In this document: positions 30,551 to 39,348 of the stretch, piece after piece
How the letters are laid out: every line of letters begins with the position of its first letter
Numbering within the stretch: position 1 is the stretch's first letter
DNA from: Idiomarina sp. MD25a
GTDB lineage: Bacteria; Pseudomonadota; Gammaproteobacteria; Enterobacterales; Alteromonadaceae
Assembly (NCBI RefSeq): GCF_001870515.1
Contig: NZ_MDGT01000003.1
Span: 1,221,011 to 1,285,010 of the forward strand
Length of the DNA: 64,000 nucleotides
Direction of reading: 5' to 3'
The notes under the pieces: generated by a model
Databases searched by the model: none
What the model saw: only the letters and a program-made list of their open reading frames with translations
Told to the model about the DNA's origin: nothing
Position numbers and translations under genes: made by a program

Positions 30551-31138
30551 ATGCATAGCAACCTAAAACCATTGCTCATGAGCGCCTTAATAAGCGTATC
30601 GGTTATCGCTGCATCGGGCGTAACTGCTCAGCAGTACCTTAAGACAAAGAATCTCTACCCAAAGACGGTATCTGATCGGATAGTTAACGTTTCAGCTGGA
30701 TATAAATCTGACTCGTTACCTTACGGTGTTTTCGAGTATATCGATACCTTTGGTAGCACCGAGGCTGAAATTGTGAATGGATTGGGGGAGCCTGAAGAGC
30801 GGTTTGAATGGCAAGAAGAGAATCGTCATGAAAGTGATGTAAAGAACACTGTTATTACGCTGGTTTACGACGGTCTTATCATTGAACTTGTAGAGGTTAA
30901 GCAAAAAACCTTTATCAAACGCCTCTTTATAAAGAGCTGCGAGATTAATTCACCATTCCAGAATTATCTGTGTAAACCGGTACCAGCGGTCATAAGTGAG
31001 TTGGGTCACCCGACTGTCATTTTAGTCGACGAGCTCATTTACACGCTGCAACATGGTGATGTCGGTTCAACCCCCATGCGGATGGGGGTAAAAAATGACA
31101 AGATTTCGTGGATTTATTTGAGGAGTTATATTGATTAG
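30551..31138 (+). CDS. Exported hypothetical protein
   Basis: 195 residues from the ATG at 30551; a longer frame would run into the tandem repeat. The first 30 residues form a signal peptide ending near GVTAQQ. The mature protein has no family I recognise. It has two Cys near 134 and 142 and a repeated pattern around GLGEPEERFEW and ELGHPTVILVDELIYTLQHG, which could be two copies of a small alpha-beta unit of the BamE/SmpA kind. That resemblance is an impression only. Confidence 0.6.
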   Translation: MHSNLKPLLMSALISVSVIAASGVTAQQYLKTKNLYPKTVSDRIVNVSAGYKSDSLPYGVFEYIDTFGSTEAEIVNGLGEPEERFEWQEENRHESDVKNTVITLVYDGLIIELVEVKQKTFIKRLFIKSCEINSPFQNYLCKPVPAVISELGHPTVILVDELIYTLQHGDVGSTPMRMGVKNDKISWIYLRSYID

Positions 31139-31141
31139 GGA

Positions 31142-31223
31142 CTTGCGCCAAAGGCGCAAGTTACGGAGCAAAGGCGAAATATACAGGCCAGAGGCGCAAG
31201 TTACGGCCTAAGGCGCAAGCTAC
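31142..31223. repeat. REP-like repeat cluster
   Basis: A perfect CTTGCGCC-AAA-GGCGCAAG palindrome at 31142-31160 is followed by three decayed half-units (AGCAAAGGCG, CCAGAGGCGCAAGTTACG, CTAAGGCGCAAGCTAC). The last abuts the stop codon of the oxidoreductase on the minus strand. Confidence 0.8.
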
Positions 31224-31894
31224 TTCTCAAACACCAAGCCATCGGGATCGGCGCCTAGCTCTTTCAATGCGTCCATTATGCCGTCGTTGAAGGCATCGGG
31301 GCCGCACACGTAAAAGTGCTGGTTAAAATTGTTGATATGCTCGTTTAGAAAGGCTTTATCGATGTGGCCATCGATAAACAGGTGATTGCCATTTGGCTTT
31401 TCATGGGTGATGACATTGATGAATTGATCACCGAGTATTTGCTCGAACTCCTCTTTCAAAATAATGTCCTTTTCGCTGTTGTTCGAGAAAATAAGTCGGT
31501 TATTGCCAACATCACCTTTGCGTGCCAAATCGCGGAAAATCGCTATAAATGGCGTAACACCTGCGCCGCCTGCGATAAATGTGCCTTCGCCTTTGTATTC
31601 AATGGCGCCCCATGGGTCTTCAATAATCAGCGAATCGCCTTGCTGGAGTTGGCCAATTTGTTCGGTCACACCGTCATGATCGGGATAAACCTTAATTACA
31701 AACTCAAGCCACGGATCGCTATTGAGCGATGTGAAAGTAAACGGGCGTTTCTCATCGCGCCAACCTTCTTTATCAATCGCGACCTCGGTGGCTTGTCCTG
31801 GGGTGAAATTATAATCGTCCGGCTTTTCTAATCGAATCCGTCTCACGTTGTGAGTGACTTCGGTAACATCGTTTACTTTTAATGTATGGCTCAT
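31220..31894 (-). CDS. FAD/NAD(P)-binding oxidoreductase, ferredoxin-reductase type
   Basis: 224 residues. The FAD domain has the RPFTFTS motif (about 50-56). The NAD(P) domain has GGAGVTPF (about 108-115) and the C-terminal YVCGPDAF. There is no iron-sulfur or haem domain, so it must pair with a separate partner, or act as a flavin or ferric reductase. It is divergent from a decayed siderophore receptor, so a role in ferri-siderophore reduction is possible but unproven. Confidence 0.85.
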   Translation of the reverse strand: MSHTLKVNDVTEVTHNVRRIRLEKPDDYNFTPGQATEVAIDKEGWRDEKRPFTFTSLNSDPWLEFVIKVYPDHDGVTEQIGQLQQGDSLIIEDPWGAIEYKGEGTFIAGGAGVTPFIAIFRDLARKGDVGNNRLIFSNNSEKDIILKEEFEQILGDQFINVITHEKPNGNHLFIDGHIDKAFLNEHINNFNQHFYVCGPDAFNDGIMDALKELGADPDGLVFEK

Positions 31895-32036
31895 GGTTTA
31901 CCTCAATCTTTTTACAAGTGTCTATTATTTTTACACGAGATAAACCATGAAAAAGATCAAACTTACTCAGTTTGCATAGACACCCAAAGAACAAATGCAA
32001 TAATATAACATTACAAAAATAATCAATGATAGGTGT

Positions 32037-33244
32037 ATGATGTCTAATGCAGTTCGTTTCAGTATGCTGGCCCTAGCAGTTTCATCTCTGTACTCACCCC
32101 TTGTATGGAGCCAGGCGGATGAAAACGATTTAGAAGTTATCGAAATCAAGTATCGCCAAGCGTATCGAGGCGACACGCCAATGGCTGAAATACCGCAGGC
32201 GATCACGGTTCTAGATCGCACGTTAATTGAAGACGTGCAGTTATCCCGGTTTCGGAACATTTTGACTTTTGATCCCTCCATTGCGCTGCAAAACGACGGG
32301 GGCAACCTGTGGGATAGTTATTCTTTGCGGGGCTTTCCGGGCAATGAAAACGTTCCAACCGGCTACCTTGTTAATGGCTTTGCTGCGGGGCGCGGTTTTG
32401 GCGGGTATCGCGACTCGTCAAATATTGAGCTGGTTGAGGTGTTAAAAGGTCCTGGCTCAGCGCTTTATGGTCGTTCGGATCCCGGAGGCATCATTAATGT
32501 TGTCACTAAAAAGCCACAATATGCGACTGAGGGGTACCTGCAAACGACCGTGGGTACCGACGACCGGTATCGACTTGAGGGTTATTATACCTCCGCAGTT
32601 AACGACGCCGTCGCGATTACGACTCTGAGGATTTGTCAGCACGCTTTGAACTGAGTGGTAACTTTGCGATAGGGGGATTAACTCATCATGTGTTGATGGG
32701 GGTTGATGCGTACACCTATGACTTATTTACATTGTTGGCGCGTCAGCGTATTACCGATGGGTCTTGCACGCTCAATATTCATGACCCGGTTTATGGCCAA
32801 GTAGCGCCCGAACCCCCCACCATGTATGCCAACGATGAAAACCAAAAAGGTTTTGGTGTCTACCTGCAAGATCAAATTGATATCGCCACCGATTGGCGGC
32901 TGTTATTGGGCCTGCGATATGATGATTACAGCCAAAAAACCAATGAACTTGTCTCAGTGGCGTTCACACAAAGTAGCGATAGCAGAGTGAGTCCGCGAAT
33001 TGCCTTAAGCTATTTACTGTTTGATGAACTCTCACTTTACAGCAGCTATTCAGAGGGCTTTTTGCCCATCAGTGGTACTGATTATCAGAGTAGGGGCTTT
33101 GACCCAGAAGAGAGTGACTCCATTGAACTAGGCTTTAAATGGCGAGCGAGTGGTTTCACGTTGAATGGCGCATTCTTTGATGCCAGCAAAACAAACATTC
33201 TGACTACCGACCCGGAGCACCGCGTCAACTCTCTGTTAATTTGA
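32037..33244 (+). pseudogene. Decayed TonB-dependent siderophore receptor
   Basis: The 5' frame (32037-32654) encodes a signal peptide, TonB-box region and most of the plug domain, including VLKGPGSALYGRSDPGGIIN. The match then shifts frame near 32620-32630 and continues to 33244 with barrel sequence (GVYLQDQIDIATDWRLLLG, YSSYSEGFLPIS). By comparison with the intact receptor at 50755, roughly 180 residues between the first barrel strands and this segment are missing, and the last 150 or so residues are lost. A functional protein is not expected. Confidence 0.88.
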
Positions 33245-33261
33245 AGTACGAGTTTTAAGTT

Positions 33262-33466
33262 ATGTCTCAACCAACGATTAAACAGCGCATCGATTCTCAT
33301 CGCGAGTTCATTTATTACAGTCGCGCCGGGTACCTATTTAAGCGTGCCTTCAATCACTTGGGTATGGTTGATCACGGCAGCGCTCGCAATTGCGCTATAT
33401 TGGCCAACACGCTGGTTTAATCAATATAAAAGCCGCAGTCAGAAGGCGTGGCTAAAGTATTTTTAA
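33262..33466 (+). pseudogene. Remnant of a PepSY-domain membrane protein
   Basis: An ATG-started 52-codon frame (33262-33420) opens with a plausible N-terminus. From 33320 a second frame reads VAPGTYLSVPSITWVWLITA and continues WPTRWFNQYKSRSQKAWLKYF to a stop at 33466, which looks like the last transmembrane helix and tail of a PepSY protein. It follows the broken receptor just as the intact PepSY gene follows the intact receptor at 52.9 kb. Confidence 0.6.
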
Positions 33467-33611
33467 AACGTGCAAACATCAGATAACGAGTTAAGTAAGA
33501 ATAAAATGGCCCATTTTTATGTGTATATGTCCATATAGCCACTTTTGGGATTATTTCGTCGCATTAAACTGAGTGCTGTTCTGAAGTTAATGACATTAAT
33601 AGGAGTCACTG

Positions 33612-34394
33612 ATGAAAATCACTCAAATTCGTAATGCAACGCAGATAATTGAATATGCAGGTAAACGCATTTTAATCGATCCGATGTTAGCCCCTAAGGG
33701 TACGTATCCCGGTTTTGAAGGTACCGTTAATGCACATCTTGATAACCCACGCGTCGATCTGCCACTATCGATTGAGGAAATCATTGATATTGATGCGGTT
33801 TTATTAACGCATACCCACCCGGATCATTGGGATGAGACGGCCGTTAATGCCATTCCTAAGGAGCAACTTATTTTTGTTCAACATGAGCAAGATAAAGCGA
33901 TATTAGCTTCCCAAGGTTTCAATAATCTGGAGATTTTTTCTGAAGACACTGATTTTGGTGGGATTTCGTTTCAGCGTACCTTTTGCCAACATGGGCCTGA
34001 GGCTGCGTTTGAGCATGAGCAAATGGCAGAAATACTCGGTGAAGTGACAGGTGTCATTTTCTCACACCCCGATGAAAAGACACTTTACTTAGTGGGCGAT
34101 ACGATTTGGGTAAAACCGGTTGAAAATACGATGCGGCAAGCACAGCCCGATGTGGTGATTCTTAATACGGGCTGGGCACATGTGCTAGGCTTTGGACCCA
34201 TTATCATGGGCTTAGAAGATGTATTGAAAACGCATCAGCTATTACCTAAAGCAGATATTGTGACGACCCACATGGGGGCTGTTAATCACGCTCTGGTTAC
34301 AACTCAACAAATGCGCGATTATGTTACTGCCAATCAATTAAGTGACTGGGTGCATGTGCCGGAAGACGGTGAAGCGGTCACTATTACTCACTAA
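33612..34394 (+). CDS. Metallo-beta-lactamase-fold hydrolase (UlaG-like)
   Basis: 260 residues. The metal-binding HTHPDHWD motif is at about residues 74-81, and later His and Asp residues (CQHGPE, GDTIW, THMGAVNH) complete a two-metal site. The sequence is closest in character to UlaG-like lactonases; the substrate is unknown. It has an AGGAG ribosome site. It is followed 16 bases later by a GlxA-type regulator, suggesting an operon. Confidence 0.85.
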   Translation: MKITQIRNATQIIEYAGKRILIDPMLAPKGTYPGFEGTVNAHLDNPRVDLPLSIEEIIDIDAVLLTHTHPDHWDETAVNAIPKEQLIFVQHEQDKAILASQGFNNLEIFSEDTDFGGISFQRTFCQHGPEAAFEHEQMAEILGEVTGVIFSHPDEKTLYLVGDTIWVKPVENTMRQAQPDVVILNTGWAHVLGFGPIIMGLEDVLKTHQLLPKADIVTTHMGAVNHALVTTQQMRDYVTANQLSDWVHVPEDGEAVTITH

Positions 34395-34410
34395 TAGTCA
34401 GGTACGAAAA

Positions 34411-35373
34411 GTGTCGGAAATTAATACGCCAATACCCACCGTTGCAGTGGTGGTATTTAATGACTTTAGCCCGTTTCATGTCTCGGTTCCGAGTATTGTG
34501 TTTGGTAAAGACACGCTCGGCGAAACGCTATTTAATCTCGAGTTAGTGGCGGGTGAAGAGGGCTTGATTACGTCCAGTGCAGGTATGCAGGTTCATCCGA
34601 GTGCGGATTTGAGCGCCTTGCAGTCTGCGGACATTGTTATCTTACCCTATTGGCGTAGTCTGACAGAACAACCTCCCGCGCCGGCGCTCGCTGCGATTCA
34701 AAGCGCAGCCGACCGGGGGGCTTGGGTTGTAGGTTTGTGTTTGGGTGGCTATGTATTAGCGTATGCCGGCTTGCTCAAGGGTAAGCATGTTGCGACGCAC
34801 TGGGAGTTAGAGCACGACTTTAATCAACGCTTTCCGGCGGCTCAGTTGGATACCAATGCGTTATATGTTGAAGACGGCAATATTATTACGTCAGCGGGTA
34901 CTGCGGCGGGAATTGATTGTTGCCTGTACCTCTTTCGAAAATATTACGGTAGCTCGCTAGCCAATAAAGTGGCACGGCGGATGGTCGTGCCACCTTATCG
35001 CGACGGCGGACAAGCGCAGTTTATTGAGCATCCTATTCCTACCTCTACCTCCGATGCGCGGCTTAATCAATTAATGGAGCGTATTAGATCAGACATCACA
35101 CATAGATATACACTCGATGAGCTGGCGGAGCGGGTCATGATGACTCGACGTACGTTTACTAGAAAGTTCTATAAGGCAACGGGCATGTCATTTGGAGAAT
35201 GGCTAGCTGCCGAGCGTTTAAATCTTGCGCAAGATATTCTAGAAACAACAGATTTATCAATCGAACAGATAGTAGAACAAACTGGATTTAGTTCTGTCAT
35301 GGCGTTTAGAGAGAAGTTTAAGACACGGTGTGGTGTAAGTCCTAATCAATGGCGAAAGTCTTTTCGTCGATAG
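34411..35373 (+). CDS. GlxA-type transcriptional regulator (DJ-1/PfpI plus AraC)
   Basis: 320 residues from a GTG at 34411; an upstream frame would enter the hydrolase gene. The N-terminal half is a DJ-1/PfpI-like domain with WVVGLCLGGYVLAYAGLL, whose Cys is at the nucleophile-elbow position. The C-terminal half has two AraC helix-turn-helix motifs (LAERVMMTRRTFTRKF and EQTGFSSVMAFREKFK). It probably controls the neighbouring hydrolase or the membrane protein downstream. Confidence 0.88.
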   Translation: MSEINTPIPTVAVVVFNDFSPFHVSVPSIVFGKDTLGETLFNLELVAGEEGLITSSAGMQVHPSADLSALQSADIVILPYWRSLTEQPPAPALAAIQSAADRGAWVVGLCLGGYVLAYAGLLKGKHVATHWELEHDFNQRFPAAQLDTNALYVEDGNIITSAGTAAGIDCCLYLFRKYYGSSLANKVARRMVVPPYRDGGQAQFIEHPIPTSTSDARLNQLMERIRSDITHRYTLDELAERVMMTRRTFTRKFYKATGMSFGEWLAAERLNLAQDILETTDLSIEQIVEQTGFSSVMAFREKFKTRCGVSPNQWRKSFRR

Positions 35374-35458
35374 CACAGCGGTTAGGGCGGGGATTTGCCA
35401 AGTCGTATAAAACACCTGTATAGTTCGCCAAAACAATAACTTAAAAGACATTCAAAAT

Positions 35459-36223
35459 ATGATTGCTATGCACATGACCCTCTCAGGTCGCCTTATTCCG
35501 CCGCTCGGTATGTTTGCTTTGTTAGGTATGGCTGTGGCCGTTGGCGTTGGTGCGACGCTCTACGCAGCCGACTGGGTTGTGTACCTAATGCATTGGGTTT
35601 CTGATTTTTTGTATAACGCTGAACTCATGTTTAGCAGTCTTTTGCACGCCGTTGGCCTAACGGACGATATCTCAAGTACCTATTATTCGTTTGCCCGTGA
35701 AAAGAACGCCGGTGTATTTGCTGGGGGCCTGTACATAGCGACTGAGGTTTTATATCTAGTGGCGGTGGTTGTTGTCGCAACACGCGCAGCAGTCGAGCCA
35801 CAATCTAAGTCTGTAAAAGCAAATACCCCTAAAAAGTCGGTCTCGCTGTATTTATTGTTAAATATCGCGTACACCGTTGCCTTTTTCTACTGGATAATGT
35901 TCGACCTACAATACGCGCGGAACTACCAAGAGGCGTTGTTAGGGCCTCTGCGTGAACAGGCAAATAGTCTGTCGAGCGTATTTATCGCGACCTGGAGTTG
36001 GAAGCTCATCCTGTTTGTACCACTACAGTTGGCATTGATTATCGGTGCTTGGCGCAATAGCCCCTGGTTTAAATCGCTTTTTGCCAGCTATTTGATATTT
36101 GATGTGGCGTATTACGGCGTGCTGACTGTTTTAACGACAAGTTCACATTCGGGTTTATTTGTCAGCATTGTCGCATTATTATTGTTTACGCCGTATTTGT
36201 TGACCGCCAAGCGCTCGTTCTAA
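35459..36223 (+). CDS. Multi-pass membrane protein of unknown function
   Basis: 254 residues with about six hydrophobic segments (near 15-40, 55-65, 90-110, 128-148, 178-205, 215-248). I do not recognise the family. A short basic loop (SKSVKANTPKKS) lies in the middle. It is transcribed in the same direction as the GlxA-type regulator, 85 bases upstream. The true start may be one of the Met codons at 35459, 35468 or 35474. Confidence 0.65.
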   Translation: MIAMHMTLSGRLIPPLGMFALLGMAVAVGVGATLYAADWVVYLMHWVSDFLYNAELMFSSLLHAVGLTDDISSTYYSFAREKNAGVFAGGLYIATEVLYLVAVVVVATRAAVEPQSKSVKANTPKKSVSLYLLLNIAYTVAFFYWIMFDLQYARNYQEALLGPLREQANSLSSVFIATWSWKLILFVPLQLALIIGAWRNSPWFKSLFASYLIFDVAYYGVLTVLTTSSHSGLFVSIVALLLFTPYLLTAKRSF

Positions 36224-36281
36224 TCGCTTGGCGTTAACAGACATGGCTTCGCAATAAACAATAATAATAAATGCAGAAACC

Positions 36282-37976
36282 ATGTCCGAAAACATCGCAT
36301 ACTATTCCAAACATGCCGAGTCACTCGCTGATAACTATAATCGCGTATCGTTTGAGTCGGTCCATAAAGACTGGCTACATGCGCTGCCAGAGCAGGGCAT
36401 GGTGCTTGACGTGGGGGCGGGCTCAGGGCGTGATGCGCGCTACTTGGCTGCACGCGGTTTAAATGTCGTTGCGGTAGAGCCTGCGCACGAGCTCCGCGAA
36501 GTTGCGCAGCAATATACCGTCAATAGTGCCGTACGATGGTTAGCCGACAGCCTGCCCGATTTAACTAAAGTTTTTGCGCTGCACACCAAATTTGACCTGA
36601 TCTTACTCAGTGCGGTGTGGATGCATATCCCATCATCGACCCGCGAGCGCAGCCTGCGCAAATTAAGTAGCTTATTAAAGCCCAACGGTAAGTTGGTGAT
36701 TTCGTTACGTCACGGTGCCTGTCACGACGAGCGCACGATGTATCCTGTTTCGGCGGACGAGCTGGCGCAACTGGCGAGTCGTTACGGCCTAACCTTCGAA
36801 TTACTGACTCCTGAACAACAATCTGATGAGTTAGGCCGCGATGATGTGAGTTGGCAGACGGTCATGCTGACGCTGCCCGATGACGGCACGGGGGCGTTTC
36901 CGCTACTCCGCAATATTGTTGTGAATGACAATAAAACATCAACGTATAAAGTCGCGTTGCTTCGAAGCCTGCTCCGCATTGCCGAAGGTCATCCCGGCGC
37001 TGTGCTAGATCAAACAGACGACCACATCGCGCTCCCCGTGGGATTGGTGGCATTGTATTGGCTAAAACTGTATAAGCCCTTAGTCGATCATTACGGTATG
37101 CATCAAAGCACTCATAGCGGTAAAGGGCTCGGCTTTGTTAAACCCCACGGCTGGCAATTGCTCAGCGATCGCAGTGCAGGGGATTTTACGATTGGCGCTC
37201 AGTATAGCGATGAGGCTATTGTACAGCCCTTGTACCGCGCCTTAAAAGATATTGCTTCAACGATTAAAAACATGCCCGCCAAATACACCACCATCCCGGG
37301 CTCGGGTGATGCTGTGTTTGCAGTTGAGCTGAATCGCACGCAAAAGCCAAAGCGAAACCTCACCTTAGATTTACCGTTTTTAAGCGCGTTGGGTACCTTT
37401 TATGTGCCCAAGCACATTTGGGATTCATTAACGCGTTTCAGCGTTTGGATTGAACCTGCGCTGGTGAATGAATGGGCGGCGCTTATGGCAAGTTATGCGC
37501 CGAATAAGCAAAAGGCATTTAACCGAAGCGATTATTTAGTAGCGCTCGACTGGAAAGACGACACACGAACCACAACACGGGTGCGTCAACGCATCAACAC
37601 ATTGCTGGCAGAGGGTAAGGTGCATTGTTGTTGGTCCGGTAAACCGATTAAGCCTAACCGCTATGCTGTTGATCATGCGTTTCCCTTTGCCCGATGGCCC
37701 AATAATGACCTTTGGAACCTGTTGCCCAGCCAAGCCCAGGTCAACTTAGAGAAACTAGATAGACTACCCAGTCGCGAAAGACTGAGCACCGCACGAGAAT
37801 TGATTCTGACGTGGTGGCAGCAGGGCTGGCAGATAAATAAAAGTGAATTTTTTACCCAAGCCAACCTGGCACTCCCCAATTTAAGCCACCACAACCAAAG
37901 CTTTGATGATGTATTTGAAGCGTTGGCGCTACAGCGGGATAGAATTAAAGATATCCAGCAGTTAGCGGAGTGGTGA
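36282..37976 (+). CDS. SAM methyltransferase-HNH nuclease fusion
   Basis: 564 residues. Residues 1-210 form a class I methyltransferase with motif I D43-VGAGSGR and a TehB-like layout. Residues 215-430 are a helical-beta region without a recognised domain (NDNKTSTYKVALLRSLLRIA). Residues 445-500 are an HNH nuclease: CCWSGKPI (C449, C450), then D464-H465-AFPF and NNDLWNLLP. An enzyme that can both methylate and cut suggests a self-contained modification or restriction role. That is inference. It lies in the accessory region, 5 kb from a type I restriction system. The ribosome site is weak. Confidence 0.8.
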   Translation: MSENIAYYSKHAESLADNYNRVSFESVHKDWLHALPEQGMVLDVGAGSGRDARYLAARGLNVVAVEPAHELREVAQQYTVNSAVRWLADSLPDLTKVFALHTKFDLILLSAVWMHIPSSTRERSLRKLSSLLKPNGKLVISLRHGACHDERTMYPVSADELAQLASRYGLTFELLTPEQQSDELGRDDVSWQTVMLTLPDDGTGAFPLLRNIVVNDNKTSTYKVALLRSLLRIAEGHPGAVLDQTDDHIALPVGLVALYWLKLYKPLVDHYGMHQSTHSGKGLGFVKPHGWQLLSDRSAGDFTIGAQYSDEAIVQPLYRALKDIASTIKNMPAKYTTIPGSGDAVFAVELNRTQKPKRNLTLDLPFLSALGTFYVPKHIWDSLTRFSVWIEPALVNEWAALMASYAPNKQKAFNRSDYLVALDWKDDTRTTTRVRQRINTLLAEGKVHCCWSGKPIKPNRYAVDHAFPFARWPNNDLWNLLPSQAQVNLEKLDRLPSRERLSTARELILTWWQQGWQINKSEFFTQANLALPNLSHHNQSFDDVFEALALQRDRIKDIQQLAEW

Positions 37977-38008
37977 AGTGAATTGAGTTAATAACAGTAG
38001 GAAGTTAC

Positions 38009-38665
38009 ATGGAAAGTGATGTATTTGATCGAAAAAGCACGACCTGTCCGATTATCAGTGACGCTAGATACCATTTAATTATCGGTTTAACGCTATGCTG
38101 GGGCTTCATCATAAATTGGTGGATAGTGACCCATATCGAAACGGAATCGATTTCTAGTATTAACCCGTGGCTATTTTTTCTGGGTTATTTTGCGTCGTGC
38201 TTTTATGGCGTTTACTTGTTTAACAAATCAAGAAAACCACTGGTGAGCTTTATTGGCTATAACTTTGTGGTTGTTCCCTTTGGCTTAATCGTTAACCTCG
38301 TTGTCAGTAAATACGATCCCGACGTCGTGGCTGAAGCCATCCGAGTAACCGGTATGGTCACTATAGGCATGATGTGCTTAGGCGCGTTGTTTCCTGCCTT
38401 CTTCAAAAAGATTTCCGGTGCACTCACCGTAGCGCTCTTGCTTGTGATTGTCGTAGAGCTTATCGAAGTGTTTATATTTGGCGTGCACCACGAAGTACTT
38501 GACTGGATCGTGGCACTGATATTCTGCGGCTACATAGGCTATGACTGGGGCAGGGCGTGCCAGATACCTAAAACCGTCGATAACGCGATTGATAGCGCAG
38601 CGGCGCTTTATATGGATATTATTAATTTATTCCTGCGTATTTTACGTATACTGGGGCGGAAGTAA
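38009..38665 (+). CDS. Hypothetical membrane protein
   Basis: 218 residues with about six hydrophobic segments. I do not recognise the family. A TAGGAA site precedes the ATG. It follows the methyltransferase-HNH gene by 32 bases in the same direction, so it may be cotranscribed. The C-terminal tail (about 185-218) looks like an amphipathic helix. Confidence 0.6.
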   Translation: MESDVFDRKSTTCPIISDARYHLIIGLTLCWGFIINWWIVTHIETESISSINPWLFFLGYFASCFYGVYLFNKSRKPLVSFIGYNFVVVPFGLIVNLVVSKYDPDVVAEAIRVTGMVTIGMMCLGALFPAFFKKISGALTVALLLVIVVELIEVFIFGVHHEVLDWIVALIFCGYIGYDWGRACQIPKTVDNAIDSAAALYMDIINLFLRILRILGRK

Positions 38666-38744
38666 GGGAGCCTTAATTTCAGCAAGCCGTTATTTTTTGA
38701 AGCGAGTGCTGTGAACGACTCGAATGTTGAAAGGATAGAGACGC

Positions 38745-39050
38745 GTGAAATATTTTCTTCTAAGAACTATAAAAATAGGTATCGTTTTAAATCTGCCGCC
38801 TTTGCTGGTAGCGCTCATGGTTTACCTTAAATTAGATATCTTCCCTATCATTTTCACAGCGTTACTATGGGCGAGTATCCCACTTCAGTCTTTTGGTATG
38901 GGATCGCTCTTTACTGAGAGTCAGATTACTTTTAACGAATGGGGTGTGAGTCAGGCATCACCTGCGGTTTGGGTGTCTATTGTAATGTTCTGGCTACTTT
39001 GGGCTGCTCTCATTAGCTTTATAAGCTTACTGAGAATTAGCAGAAAGTAG
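38745..39050 (+). CDS. Small hypothetical membrane protein
   Basis: 101 residues starting at a GTG with a good AAAGGATAGAG site upstream. Three hydrophobic segments are apparent (8-28, 33-50, 75-97). I do not recognise the family. AT-content rises from here to 42.2 kb. Confidence 0.55.
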   Translation: MKYFLLRTIKIGIVLNLPPLLVALMVYLKLDIFPIIFTALLWASIPLQSFGMGSLFTESQITFNEWGVSQASPAVWVSIVMFWLLWAALISFISLLRISRK

Positions 39051-39073
39051 GTAAGTGCCCATGAAAAAGCGGA

Positions 39074-39096
39074 TCCGTTAATCGCACATAGCGGAC
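39074..39096. repeat. Degenerate GTCCGCT...AGCGGAC palindrome, copy 1
   Basis: TCCGTT at 39074 and AGCGGA at 39090 flank a TAATCGCACAT-like loop. It resembles the better copy at 42232-42255 and a third at 40632. The rest of 39051-39348 holds only AT-rich sequence and a CGCTTAGTAAGCG dyad near 39127. Confidence 0.45.
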
Positions 39097-39348
39097 CTCC
39101 CGGTTTTTTAAAATAAAATCATCCTACGCTTAGTAAGCGCAGACCTGAATTAAGAAGAGAAAAAGTACCTGATTAACTATAAACCTCTGCCTAGTTGTTC
39201 TTAGCCACTACAGACCAACTTAGATAGCCATTAGTATTTAATGATATATTCGGGTAGTTTCATATGGTAAACACCGTGGAAACAGAGGCATTACCATTAA
39301 GCGCTCTTCCTTTTGCAAAGAAATAAGTAATTGAGGGAAAGAAAAATT

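Noticed and set aside
29397..31223. Repeat cluster as a CRISPR array
   Set aside because: Repeats are short palindromes at irregular spacing, with a 25-base direct tandem rather than unique spacers, and no cas genes are present.
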